Source of the DNA: Litoditis marina
Taxonomy: Eukaryota > Nematoda > Chromadorea > Rhabditida > Rhabditidae
Assembly (NCBI GenBank): GCA_964036275.1
Contig: OZ038434.1
Location: forward strand, 21,069,879-21,133,878
Reading direction: 5' to 3'
Length of the DNA: 64,000 nt
Numbering within the stretch: position 1 is the first letter of the stretch; every line of letters starts with the position of its first letter. This document shows positions 49,031 through 58,870 of this stretch, in pieces. A program made the translations under genes and the position numbers. The notes below the pieces were generated by a model. It saw only the letters and a program-made list of their open reading frames with translations, was not told the DNA's origin and searched no databases.

Positions 49031-51206
49031 TCCCCAAGGATGTTGAAAACATTTCTTCGGGACAAAAATTGGACAACCTGTTTACTTTTTGTCTTCAGGA
49101 AACCAACTGGACAATCTGTCCACCTTTTGTCCTCAAGGATATTGAAAACATTACCTCGGGACAAAAAGTGGACAACCTGTTTACTTTTTGTCTTCAAGAA
49201 ACAAACTGGACAATCTGTCCACTTTTTGTCCTCAAGGATGTTGAAAACATTCCCTCGGGACAAAATTGGACAACCTGTTTACTTTTTGTCTTTAGGAAAC
49301 CAACTGGACTGGACAATCTGTCCACCTTTTGTCCTCAAGGATGTTGAAAACATTACCTCGGGACAAAAATTGGACAATCTGTTCACTTTTTGTCCTCAAG
49401 GATGTTGAAAACATTTCCTCAGGACAAAAATTGGACAACCTGTTAACTCTTTGTCTTCAGGAAACAAACTGGACAATCTGTCCACTTTTTGTCCTCAAGG
49501 ATATTGAAAAACTTTCCTCGGGACAAAAATTGGACAACCTGTTTACTTTTTGTCTTCAGGAAACAAACTGGACAATCTGTCCACCTTTTGTCCTCAAGGA
49601 TCTCGAAAAAGATTCCTCAGGACAAAAATTGGACAACCTGTTAACTCTTTGTCTTCAGGAAACAAACTGGACAATCTGTCCACTTTTTGTCCTCAAGGAT
49701 ATTGAAAAACTTTCCTCGGGACAAAAATTGAACAACCTGTTTACTTTTTGTCTTCAGGAAACAAACTGGACAATCTGTCCACTTTTTGTCCTCAAGGATG
49801 TTGAAAACATTTCCTCGGGACAAAAATTGGACAACTTGTTTAATTTTTGTCTTCAGGAAACCAACTGGATAATCTGTCCACCTTTTGTCCTCAAGGATGT
49901 TGAAAACATTTCCTCGGGACAAAAATTGGACAACCTGTTTACTTTTTGTCTTTAGGAAACCAACTGGACGGGACAATCTGTCCACCTTTTGTCCTCAAGG
50001 ATGTTGAAAACATTACCTCGGGACAAAAATTGGACAATCTGTTCACTTTTTGTCCTCAAGGATGTTGAAAACATTTCCTCAGGACAAAAATTGGACAACC
50101 TGTTAACTCTTTGTCTTCAGGAAACAAACTGGACAATCTGTCCACTTTTTGTCCTCAAGGATATTGAAAAACTTTCCTCGGGACAAAAATTGGACAACCT
50201 GTCAACTTTTTGTCTCCAGGAAACAAACTGGACAATCTGTCCACTTTTTGTCCTCAAGGATATTGAAAAACTTTCCTCGGGACAAAAATTGGACAACCTG
50301 TTTACTTTTTGTCTTCAGGAAACCAACTGGACTGGACAATCTGTCCACCTTTTGTCCTCAAGGATGTTGAAAACATTACCTCGGGACAAAAATTGGACAA
50401 TCTGTTTACTTTTTGTCTTCAGGAAACAAACTGGACAATCTGTCCACCTTTTGTCCTCAAGGATCTCGAAAAAGATTCCTCAGGACAAAAATTGGACAAC
50501 CTGTTAACTCTTTGTCTTCAGGAAACAAACTGGACAATCTGTCCACTTTTTGTCCTCAAGGATATTGAAAAACTTTCCTCGGGACAAACATTGGACAACC
50601 TGTTTACTTTTTGTCTTCAAGGATGTTGAAAACATTTCCTCGGGACAAAAATTGGACGACCTGTTCACTTTTTGTCCTCAAGGATGTTGAAAACATTTCC
50701 TCGGGACAAAAATTGGACGACCTGTTCACTTTTGTCTTCAGGAAACCAACTGGACAATCTGTCCACCTTTTGTCCTCAAGGATGTTGAAAACATTACCTT
50801 GGGACAAAAATTGGACAATCTGTCCACTTTCTGTCCCCAAGGATGTTGAAAACATTTCTTCGGGACAAAAATTGGACAACCTGTTTACTTTTTGTCTTCA
50901 GGAAACCAACTGGACAATCTGTCCACCTTTTGTCCTCAAGGATGTTGAAAACATTACCTCGGGACAAAAATTGGACAACCTGTTTACTTTTTGTCTTCAG
51001 GAAACAAACTGGACAATCTGTCCACTTTGTGTCCTCAGGATGTTGAAAACATTTCCTCGGGACAAAAATTGGACAACATGTTAACTTTTTGTCTTTAGGA
51101 AACAAACTGGAAAATCTGTCCACTTTTTGTCCTCAAGGATATTGAAAAACTTTCCTCGGGACAAAAATTGGACAACCTGTTTAATTTGTGTCTTCAGGAA
51201 ACAAAC

Positions 51207-51219
51207 TTAGAGACCGCAG
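51207..51219 (+). repeat. Left terminal inverted repeat of the DNA transposon
   Basis: 13 bp, the exact reverse complement of 58858-58870. The sequences inward of it do not match, so the inverted repeat is short. Confidence 0.85.
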
Positions 51220-52780
51220 GCTCCGCCCCTTTTTGGGCAGACGGAAATCGCCGAAAACGCGTATTATTCAACCCAGCACGACTAAAATAGGAGTATCTCT
51301 GCCCATACGTGATGGATTTTGCTGAAATGAAAAGAGAGAGGTAGCTAAATATCAGTTCTATAACTATGATGTGTTAATATTCAGACCTGATCAGAGGGGG
51401 AAAGTTATCTGTTTTTTTGTGTCGACGTGCGTGTTTTTTTTATGGTTTGGAGAAAGAGCAGGTTTCTGGAAATTGGATATTATGTAGAGCTAAAGATTCT
51501 TAATTGTTTGAAGAAAAAATTAAAAAATTCAAAGACGCAAACATTTTCAAAATTTATGATTTCTATATACGACTTTTACGCTGATCATTTCTCCAGTCAT
51601 ACAGCAACAAATCAACCACAATTTGGGTTTTTCCCACTCTACAGGTGTTCAGGATTAAACTTAATGCAAAATAACTAGGTAAAACACGTTTTCCGGAAGT
51701 AAAACTAGATTTTACCAGAAGAAAAAAATTCAGCTTGTTCCAAACTTTTTGGAAATCACCCTTGCAAATTCCACGCTGAAATAGCAGGTTTGAGATTTTT
51801 TGATATTCCACTGTTCAGAACATTCTCCATTTTTAAAATCAATTAAAAAAAAATTCAAAGACGCAAAGATTCTCATTTTAACGTTTAAATAGACGCAATT
51901 GGTCATTTTCAGTCTTGCGTCATAGCGCATCGTTGTGGGATATCATCGCAGACCTTTAAAATGAAGCAGAATTGGGGTATTTCTAATTCATTGGCCTAAA
52001 TTTTTTTTCCTCAAATTTTGTCGAAAATGATGCGTTTTTTTTCATTTTATCTTATTTTCCATCCTTATCACTAATTCAATAACGTTGTCCGTGGAAATTA
52101 TAGTATAACACGTATTCCTCTCTTTATCCCTTTTTTTAGTCCAATTTGGAGGGTTTACAGTTTTTTTATACTCTTTCTTCTAGTCGGACTACCATTGCTT
52201 ATCCGAATACAAATTTAAAGTTGATCTTAGTCAATTTGTTGTGTTCATGTTTATATTGCTTTCGGTTCTGTGCAATTACGATCAGACAGTCGTTGTTTTG
52301 GGGTCAAGCGCGGTCGAATAAGGTCTCATTAGCTGTCATTCTTTGGTCGGATCGTAAAACGCAATGAACCTGTATTCTTGTTGTTTCTAGTTGAACATTC
52401 TGATTTCAGGTAATTTGGTTTGCTTTCCGCTAAACCCCCGCCCAAGAAACGAAGATCGACCTTCAATCGACGACGTGTTCTGTATTAGACGTTCTACTAT
52501 CATTCTATTTCGACATAGGAACGAAGGAAAATGCCTCCGGATCCCGCGAAGCCAAATTGTCGGTTTATTTTTCATTTGCCGGTACCGGAGAAACTCAGTG
52601 AAGGAAAGAGAAGGTTTCTATTTACTGTCACGTCACGTGGTTTCTCTGGTACCGTTACATTTTGACCATTGTTGTTCCACTGTCACGACTCTAGCACACT
52701 TCACCTTAAAACTATTAAAATTGCTTAGTTCCTCATCAAATTTATTCATGGATGCCATTTTGAACGCAACACTGCATTGA
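51220..52780. other. AT-rich non-coding left part of the DNA transposon
   Basis: No gene supported. A short word, AAATTCAAAGACGCAAA or close to it, occurs twice (about 51535 and 51850). A 129-residue open frame at 52391-52780 shows no recognisable domain and mixed composition, and is not called. Confidence 0.7.
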
Positions 52781-52789
52781 CGCGTATTT

Positions 52790-53290
52790 TGCACGTAACA
52801 AAAATTCAAAATTTGGAAATCACGTCAAATTTGGTTTTTTTTAATTCAATTCTGTCCAGATAAGCGTTTTTGAACGCAAAATTGCATTCCTGCGTTTTTC
52901 CTGCGAAAAGACTATCTTCTCTTTAGAATTACGTCAAATTTGTGGTTTTTTTCATCAAATCTGTCCAGATAGTCGTTTTTGAAACGTTGAATTGCTTTAC
53001 TGCGTTTTTCCTGCGAAAAGACTGTTTTCTCTTTAAAACTACGTCAAATTCGTGGTTTTTTTTCATCGAATCTGTCTAAATAGTCGTTTCTGAAACAAAA
53101 ATTTGCACTACTGCGTTTTCCCTGCGAAAATATTATTTTCTCTTTAAAATTATGTCAAGTTTGTGGTTTTCCATCGAATCTGTCTAAATAATCGTTGTTG
53201 AAACGAAAATCTGCATTCATGCATGTTTCTTGCGAGAAGGCCAGATTGCCTTCTAAATCACGTCAAATTGTAGTTTTAAAAAAAATTAAT
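52790..53290 (+). repeat. Diverged tandem repeat of about 110 bp (4-5 units)
   Basis: Units contain GCGTTTTTCCTGCGAAAA, ACGTCAAATTTGTGG and AATCTGTCCAGATAGTCG in constant order. The first motif is at 52892, 53002 and 53112, giving periods of about 110 bp. The units are diverged and AT-rich. Such subterminal arrays are common in DNA transposons and may bind transposase; that role is inferred. Confidence 0.8.
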
Positions 53291-53572
53291 TCCGTCTAGT
53301 TAAAGTCATTTATTTTTGAAACTCTTTCCCGCAAAGTAACAATGTTTCATTTGATATTTTTAACAAATTTTTCCATCGTCACGTCAAATTTGACAGTTTT
53401 CTCCTAAAATTCATACACTCGGAACAACAATGGTCAATTGATTTTCGGAGACATCTCCTTTAGTTTATATTACGTCGAATTCTTTGCTTTTCCATCAAAC
53501 TTGGTCAGTTTTAATTCTTGAATTAGATTTTTTCCATTCGCTTCCGTACAACATTTTCTTTCGGATCGATTA

Positions 53573-53655
53573 CTTCGAGTTGATCAACACAAGAATGCTG
53601 ATGCAGATAAGGTGTCAAGCGCTTCGTGTTGGTTGATTCGCGGTTGTCACCAGTA
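53573..53655 (+). repeat. Direct repeat, left copy (about 83 bp)
   Basis: Begins CTTCGAGTTGA and includes CACAAGAATGCTG, TCAAGCGCTT and CGCGGTTGTCACCA. The same words in the same order occur at 58327-58408, on the other side of the transposase region. Confidence 0.85.
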
Positions 53656-53805
53656 TCCAGTAGAGTTGATTAGTACTGAGCGAACCTTGAAAGTTATTCT
53701 TCCTCATCTGTTAATTAAATATGAAAATTAAATATGACCATTTATGATATAAAAGGAAATTCGGCGTAATTTAAACATTTTAGTTTCACGTGACTCACGC
53801 ACTCG

Positions 53806-54553
53806 CGTCATGTACGTGTACATACTGGTGTTGATCTACATGTACGTGTACATACTAGTGTTGATGTACATCTACATGTACGTGTACATACTAGTGTTGA
53901 TGTACATCTACATGTACGTGTACATACTGGTGTTGATGTACATCTACATGTACGTGTACATACTGGTGTTGATGTACATCTACATGTACGTGTACATACT
54001 AGTGTTGATGTACATCTACATGTACGTGTACATACTAGTGTTGATGTACATCTACATGTACGTGTACATACTGGTGTTGATGTACATCTACATGTACGTG
54101 TACATACTGGTGTTGATGTACATCTACATGTACGTGTACATACTAGTGTTGATGTACATCTACATGTACGTGTACATACTAGTGTTGATGTACATCTACA
54201 TGTACGTGTACATACTGGTGTTGATGTACATCTACATGTACGTGTACATACTAGTGTTGATGTACATCTACATGTACGTGTACATACTAGTGTTGATGTA
54301 CATCTACATGTACGTGTACATACTAGTGTTGATGTACATCTACATGTACGTGTACATACTGGTGTTGATGTACATCTACATGTACGTGTACATAGTGGTG
54401 TTGATGTACATCTACATGTACGTGTACATACTAGTGTTGATGTTGATGTACATCTACATGTACATGTACATACTGGTGTTGATGTACATCTACATGTACG
54501 TGTACATACTGGTGTTGATGTACATCTACATGTACGTGTACATAGTGGTGTTG
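53806..54553 (+). repeat. 36-bp minisatellite (about 20 units)
   Basis: The unit is built from CATGTACGTGTACATACT and GGTGTTGATGTACATCTA. Length 36 is a multiple of three, so both strands stay open, giving MYVYILVL-type and CTRTCRCTSTP-type frames that are not genes. Units alternate between actagtg and actggtg; a few read agtggtg. Confidence 0.97.
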
Positions 54554-54555
54554 AT

Positions 54556-54665
54556 GTATGTATACATACATACATACATACATACATACATACATACATA
54601 CACACATGCAGACAGACAGACATACAGACAGACAGACATACAGACAGACATACAGACAGACATAC
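54556..54665 (+). repeat. CATA and CAGA tetranucleotide microsatellites
   Basis: A CATA run of about 50 bp is followed by interrupted CAGA repeats, directly abutting the 36-bp minisatellite. Confidence 0.95.
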
Positions 54666-54853
54666 ATAACTGCGAAGACGGTTATGTGCCTCTAGTCAAA
54701 CGAGTTTGTGTGAGCAATGATGGCTCGTCCTTGTAACATAATTGCCACACAAACACTTTTGTCTATTTTTTGCGTCGTTTGACAGGCTGACGAGCACCGT
54801 TTTCGCAATTGTGCTCGATGTCTTAACATAAGCATACCATCTCTGATCAACTT

Positions 54854-57800
54854 TTGTTTTTCTGTTATTCAATGTATTCTATTACAGCTAGTTGTGCGGA
54901 GAAGTCTAAGGTAGCAAGGCGCGAGTCTTTTCGACGCTTACTCAGTGACAGTGGGATCGACCCCACTAGTTTGAGACCCTTCTCCAACGAGCAGGTTTCA
55001 ATGACAGTGGGTATCCTATTGTCGCTGTCTGAGTTGACAAAAGACTCGGTGGAAGCAGTCCGGGCGTGCCTAGGATTGGATGAGGATGCAGATGATGTTC
55101 TACCGAGGCGCAGGATCACCTTCAAAGTTTCCGAATTGAAGAAGGAGGAGGTAGCGGTTAGAAAGAGAGGTGAGGATCTCAAAGTGTTCTATTCTCGGGT
55201 TGTTTCGTTCTCATCTGCTCCCAAAACGCGCCTGTCTCGTTCACCTCTGCGTCCATTAGGATTGTTCCAACAACCCGTCACTCCTTCTTCTACTCTTTCT
55301 CAACTCTCTATATCTTCTCCACTTCCTTCCATTGCGTTGACAAATAGTCTTGCTCATACTTCATCGCCCGCTCTCTCATCTCAGTCGGTCCCGGTCACCC
55401 TTGCTTCGCCTTCTCTTGCATTATCTTCCGTAGCAACTGTAACAATTCCCCCGGCGTCTTCATTTGATGTTCACCGTGACTGTTATTTGAGAAATTCAAC
55501 AACTCTCAAAAACAAATCTCTTTATATTCGCCGTCTCAATAACGCACGAGCTGCTGAGCGTAAGGAATACAGGAAAGAATTGTCTCTGCGAAACAAAGAG
55601 TTGCAAACAAGTCGGAAACGACTTGAAAAAGCTCTCAAGTCTAACAAAGACATTTCTACCCGTAATTCTAAGCTTCAGCAACAAATTACATCATTGAAGG
55701 AAAAACTCACTCACGAAAAGATTGAATTGTCTACTAGGGATATTATGTTGTGCGAAACCAATGAAGCGCTTCAGACTTTCACTAGTGGAAAATTCTCTAC
55801 TTTGGAGAATGGGAAATTCACTGATGATGTAGTTACGTGTGTTCTCAAACTACAGTCACTAGGTGTTCCAGATGAAAAGGTCGGATTGGTAATGGAGTAT
55901 GTTGCTCAAATGCTGTCAGTTACTCTGCAGAAAGTTCCCTCGGCCAGTTCATGTCGTGATTACTCTTTAGTGAGCATTCAGCTTGCAAAGGAGCACGCCA
56001 AGGACAAGTTTGCCGAGGTAGTTGCATCAGGTGGCTCTTTCTGCTTGCAATCTGATGAAACTACCAAGGGGAAGAGCAAACTACAATTATTTGGGGTGGG
56101 CATCTCTAAGGGAAGTGGTGGACACGAGACATTCATCTTTGGTTTGGGCGAGGTACAAGATAAGTCATCGGATACCGCCTTCGATTTGCTCGTGAGTAAA
56201 ATCGGAGAGGTAAGCGGTGGTTCTTCTGACTACTTCGATCAATGGATTTCCTCTGTTACTTGTGCTCAATCCGACAGTGCAAGTACACAGAAGAGATTCA
56301 ATACCATGCTTTCTGAGTATCGCATCAAAGTACTCCCAAAGGTTATTGCCGAGTGGGATACCTTGAGTGATGATCAGAAAGAGAGAAGGTTGAAGTTCCA
56401 TGACTTCTATTGCCAACTTCACGTAATTGCCAATCTAACTAATGTTGTTTTCGCAAGTTTGTCCGAACATGAAGCGATTGTTACAGATAAGGATGTGGAT
56501 CCCACGACCCCGTCAGTGTACCGGCTGCTCCGAGAGGCTGCACGCTTTTCTCTGAGAGAGCGTGTGGTTTATACGGAGTATACAAGGACTGGATGGTTTG
56601 GGCACAGAGTAAGAACATTTCTGGTGCATCTTTACCTGCATTTCTCGGGCACAGGTTCAACATAGTTTTCCTACTCGCTGCACGTGTTTTCGCTCTTCGC
56701 GAACATCTGGATGCGTTCATTAGTGAGTGTGGTAAGGGAAAGCCAGAGTTGCTTGAAATACAGCAGCTGCTCTCGAACCCACTCATCATTGCTCACCTCC
56801 AGGTGTTAGGGCTGTTTGATCAACTGATCACTGGTCCTCTCTGGCGACTAGCGGAAACCACTGCCCACGTCCTGGACACCTCGCACTATGCGGGACAGCT
56901 CATGACGTGGATAAATTCATGCGTTGACTCCCCTGTTTCGTTTTTTGACGGAACAACAGCGGTTGCCTCTCTCAGTACCCTTAGTCCTTCTGCAACCGGT
57001 GGGCTGCTTAGGTCTCTCCTATCACTCACCCCATCCGAAACGGCTCTCGAGGCGGTCTCCTTGTCTCTCACCGCCTCGCAGAAGTACTTCTCGCACCTTT
57101 TCGCAGACTACCTCCCAGGAGGCAAGTATCACGGTCGGGCTGACATTCGAAAAGAGACAAGCTGCGCGCCCGCTACAAATCGCGCGATAGAGTCAGGTTT
57201 TGGATTTGTTTCTCGTCTGTTTGAGCACTCACCCAATATGCGTGTTGCCGTATGGAGGGTCTGACTATGGTCAGAAAGAATCACTCTATTGATTGGTTCG
57301 AACGACTGCCCCTGCTGAACAAAAGCTACTCGTTCGTAAATGCAGGGGTGCAATTCGTGTTATCTCCAGGTCATTGAAGCATAAAAAGGAAGTACTCAAT
57401 CAGAAAATTCTCAAGCTTGCGCTAGAAAAGACTGCGTCCGCTGAACAGAAACGTGCCCGGCAAATGAGAGAAAGGTGTAACTGGACCGAAGCTATCTGAG
57501 GTATGGTTTCTGGCAATCTATCCAAGAGATCAACTTCGGTCTAGGTAAGGTTGGCTCCTCTGAGCGTAAGCAGAGATTAGCACTTACCGCCCAGTTGCGA
57601 TCCAGGCAGAAGGTTGTTCAACAACCTGAACCACGCGCGAAGTTATATACCCTCACCGCAGCCAACAGAGTTTCGCTCAATGAGCTCAAGTCCAGGCTAT
57701 TGGAACTCATTGATGATGATAAGAAAGGAAATTTATTGATTGCAGGTCCAGAGAATGAGTATTATGGGAGAACATTCCAAGAAGTCTTCTCAGACGAGTA

Positions 57801-57981
57801 TGAGAACGGAAACGAGCACACTTGGGATGGCAAGGTGGTGGAGGTTCAGCTCAGAGATGGTGCTCGACCTATGGTAACAATGTTGTATGTAGGGGATCCA
57901 GATATTTACAGTTACAGTCTTGATACTTTTGAAAAGAAAGTGGCTTCTGGACACATTGTGTTCTATGAAGAAGAGTTGTGA
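54854..57981 (+). pseudogene. Decayed transposase-like gene of the DNA transposon
   Basis: The first open part (54854 to about 56600) has an N-terminal region, a Ser/Pro-rich linker (about residues 115-205), and a coiled coil (about 215-300, with KRLEKALKSN and LQQQITSLKEKL). A block then carries LQSDETTKGKSKLQLFGVGI, QDKSSDTAFDLL, CAQSDSASTQKRF, and HDFYCQLHVIANL. A one-base shift near 56,600 continues as LGHRFNIVFLLAARV and TGPLWRLAE, to a stop at 57264. Further shifts near 57,260-57,500 separate TMVRKNHSIDWFE, a basic helical stretch, and a C-terminal segment (57595-57981) ending VASGHIVFYEEEL. The SDETT and SDSAS aspartates and the PLWRLAE glutamate could be an RNase-H-type triad (inference). 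The layout matches a multi-copy invertebrate protein family I recall but cannot name. A CTATTACAG just before residue ASCAEK may be a splice acceptor, so the true start is uncertain. Confidence 0.65.
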
Positions 57982-58857
57982 GGTTTTCTCCTTCTCGACT
58001 TTCGTTTCATCTGAGTCTTCTCTCTGTTTCTATCCTCTCTCGTCTTCTTCTTATCATCACCCCTCCTCTCCTCTCTCACTTCTCTCGTTTACTTTCTCTA
58101 GCTCTCTCTCTCTCTATCTCTCTCTGTTTCTTCATGTTTCTTTCCCAGATATGCTTCAATAGTTTTGTTACATACTAATCATTTTTATTGCAGATTACAT
58201 ACGGTTCCTTCCTTAACGGTTTTCGTGCCCGGTGTTTTGCCCTTCAACTTTTGATCATTTGTTCTGGAAGTTTTGCAATAATTGTTCGTGTTTTGCAATT
58301 GTTCGTGTATCATTGAGAAAAGATAGCTTCGAGTTGACCATCACAAGAATGCTGGTACAAAATAGGTATCAAGCGCTTGTTATGGTTTCTTCGCGGTTGT
58401 CACCATCATGTTCACAATGTTTCCATATTCCTGCAGGAGAGAAAACGTATAGTAATTGCTTGTATGAAAGATATTTTCGAAAAAAAAACATTATGAAATG
58501 TTTGAGAAAGTTTTTTAAATGAAAAACTGCCATAAGTGTTCATTTCCACGAAATAATCTAATAAAGTTTTGTACTTAGTAGTATTATCTTATTTCAACAG
58601 CTCATTCAAGTGTTGGTTTGCTATCGAGCAGGAAAGTGTGATTGGGGCGCGTTTCGGAGGTGGCGCGAGACGCGACGCGACCGCAACGCGACCATGAGCC
58701 CAATACGAAATGACCGGCGCCTTGTCGCGCTTACTAATACTGTAGTGAAAACATGGATGATATTTCTTGAAAAGTATTTACATATTCTTATGTAGTTTTG
58801 AACGGGGAATCGAATGGTACCAATTTCAAGCCTATATTATGATGTTTCAGAAATGGT
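57982..58857. other. Non-coding right part of the DNA transposon
   Basis: A pyrimidine-rich stretch (58000-58135, CTCTCTCT-rich) is followed by AT-rich sequence containing the right copy of the direct repeat, then a short GC-rich patch at 58645-58690 with repeated GCGCGA/GCGACGCGA words. No gene supported. Confidence 0.7.
58327..58408 (+). repeat. Direct repeat, right copy (about 82 bp)
   Basis: Diverged copy of 53573-53655 in the same orientation, flanking the transposase gene on its 3' side. Confidence 0.85.
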
Positions 58858-58870
58858 CTGCGGTCTCTAA
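58858..58870 (-). repeat. Right terminal inverted repeat of the DNA transposon
   Basis: Partner of the left 13-bp repeat. Satellite A resumes directly after it. Confidence 0.85.

Larger units (their letters stand above)
45802..51206 (+). repeat. Satellite A, forward block 3
   Basis: Forward 99/61-bp monomers, rich in the alternating 99+61 (160-bp) pattern up to about 48,700, then in the block order seen near 2113-3000. It carries a SINE in reverse orientation (47303-47541) and is broken at 51206/51207 by the DNA transposon, after which the same monomer continues at 58871. Confidence 0.95.
51207..58870 (+). mobile_element. DNA transposon with short terminal inverted repeats (7.66 kb)
   Basis: The left end TTAGAGACCGCAG (51207-51219) and right end CTGCGGTCTCTAA (58858-58870) are perfect inverted repeats. 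Satellite A on both sides belongs to one interrupted monomer (GGAAACAAAC to TGGACAATC). The flanking 8 bp are AAACAAAC on the left and TTACAAAC on the right, 6 of 8 identical, consistent with a mutated 8-bp target duplication. The TAGAG terminus fits hAT-type ends, but the superfamily is not proven. It carries one decayed transposase-like gene and several internal tandem repeats. Confidence 0.75.

Noticed and set aside
52391..52780. 129-residue open frame in the left part of the DNA transposon
   Set aside because: No recognisable motif, mixed composition, AT-rich non-coding context and no partner exons.
53808..54736. Large frames in the 36-bp minisatellite (MYVYILVL-type and Cys/Thr-rich)
   Set aside because: Pure tandem-repeat translation on both strands.
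54854..57981. An intact transposase with introns in place of frameshifts
   Set aside because: The frame changes near 56,600 and 57,260-57,500 involve adjacent bases without GT-AG intervals of intron length, so decay is the simpler reading. A short 5' intron before 54,885 remains possible.
53573..58408. Long terminal repeats of an LTR retrotransposon
   Set aside because: The repeats are only about 83 bp, lie well inside the inverted-repeat ends, and no gag/pol-type domains are between them.
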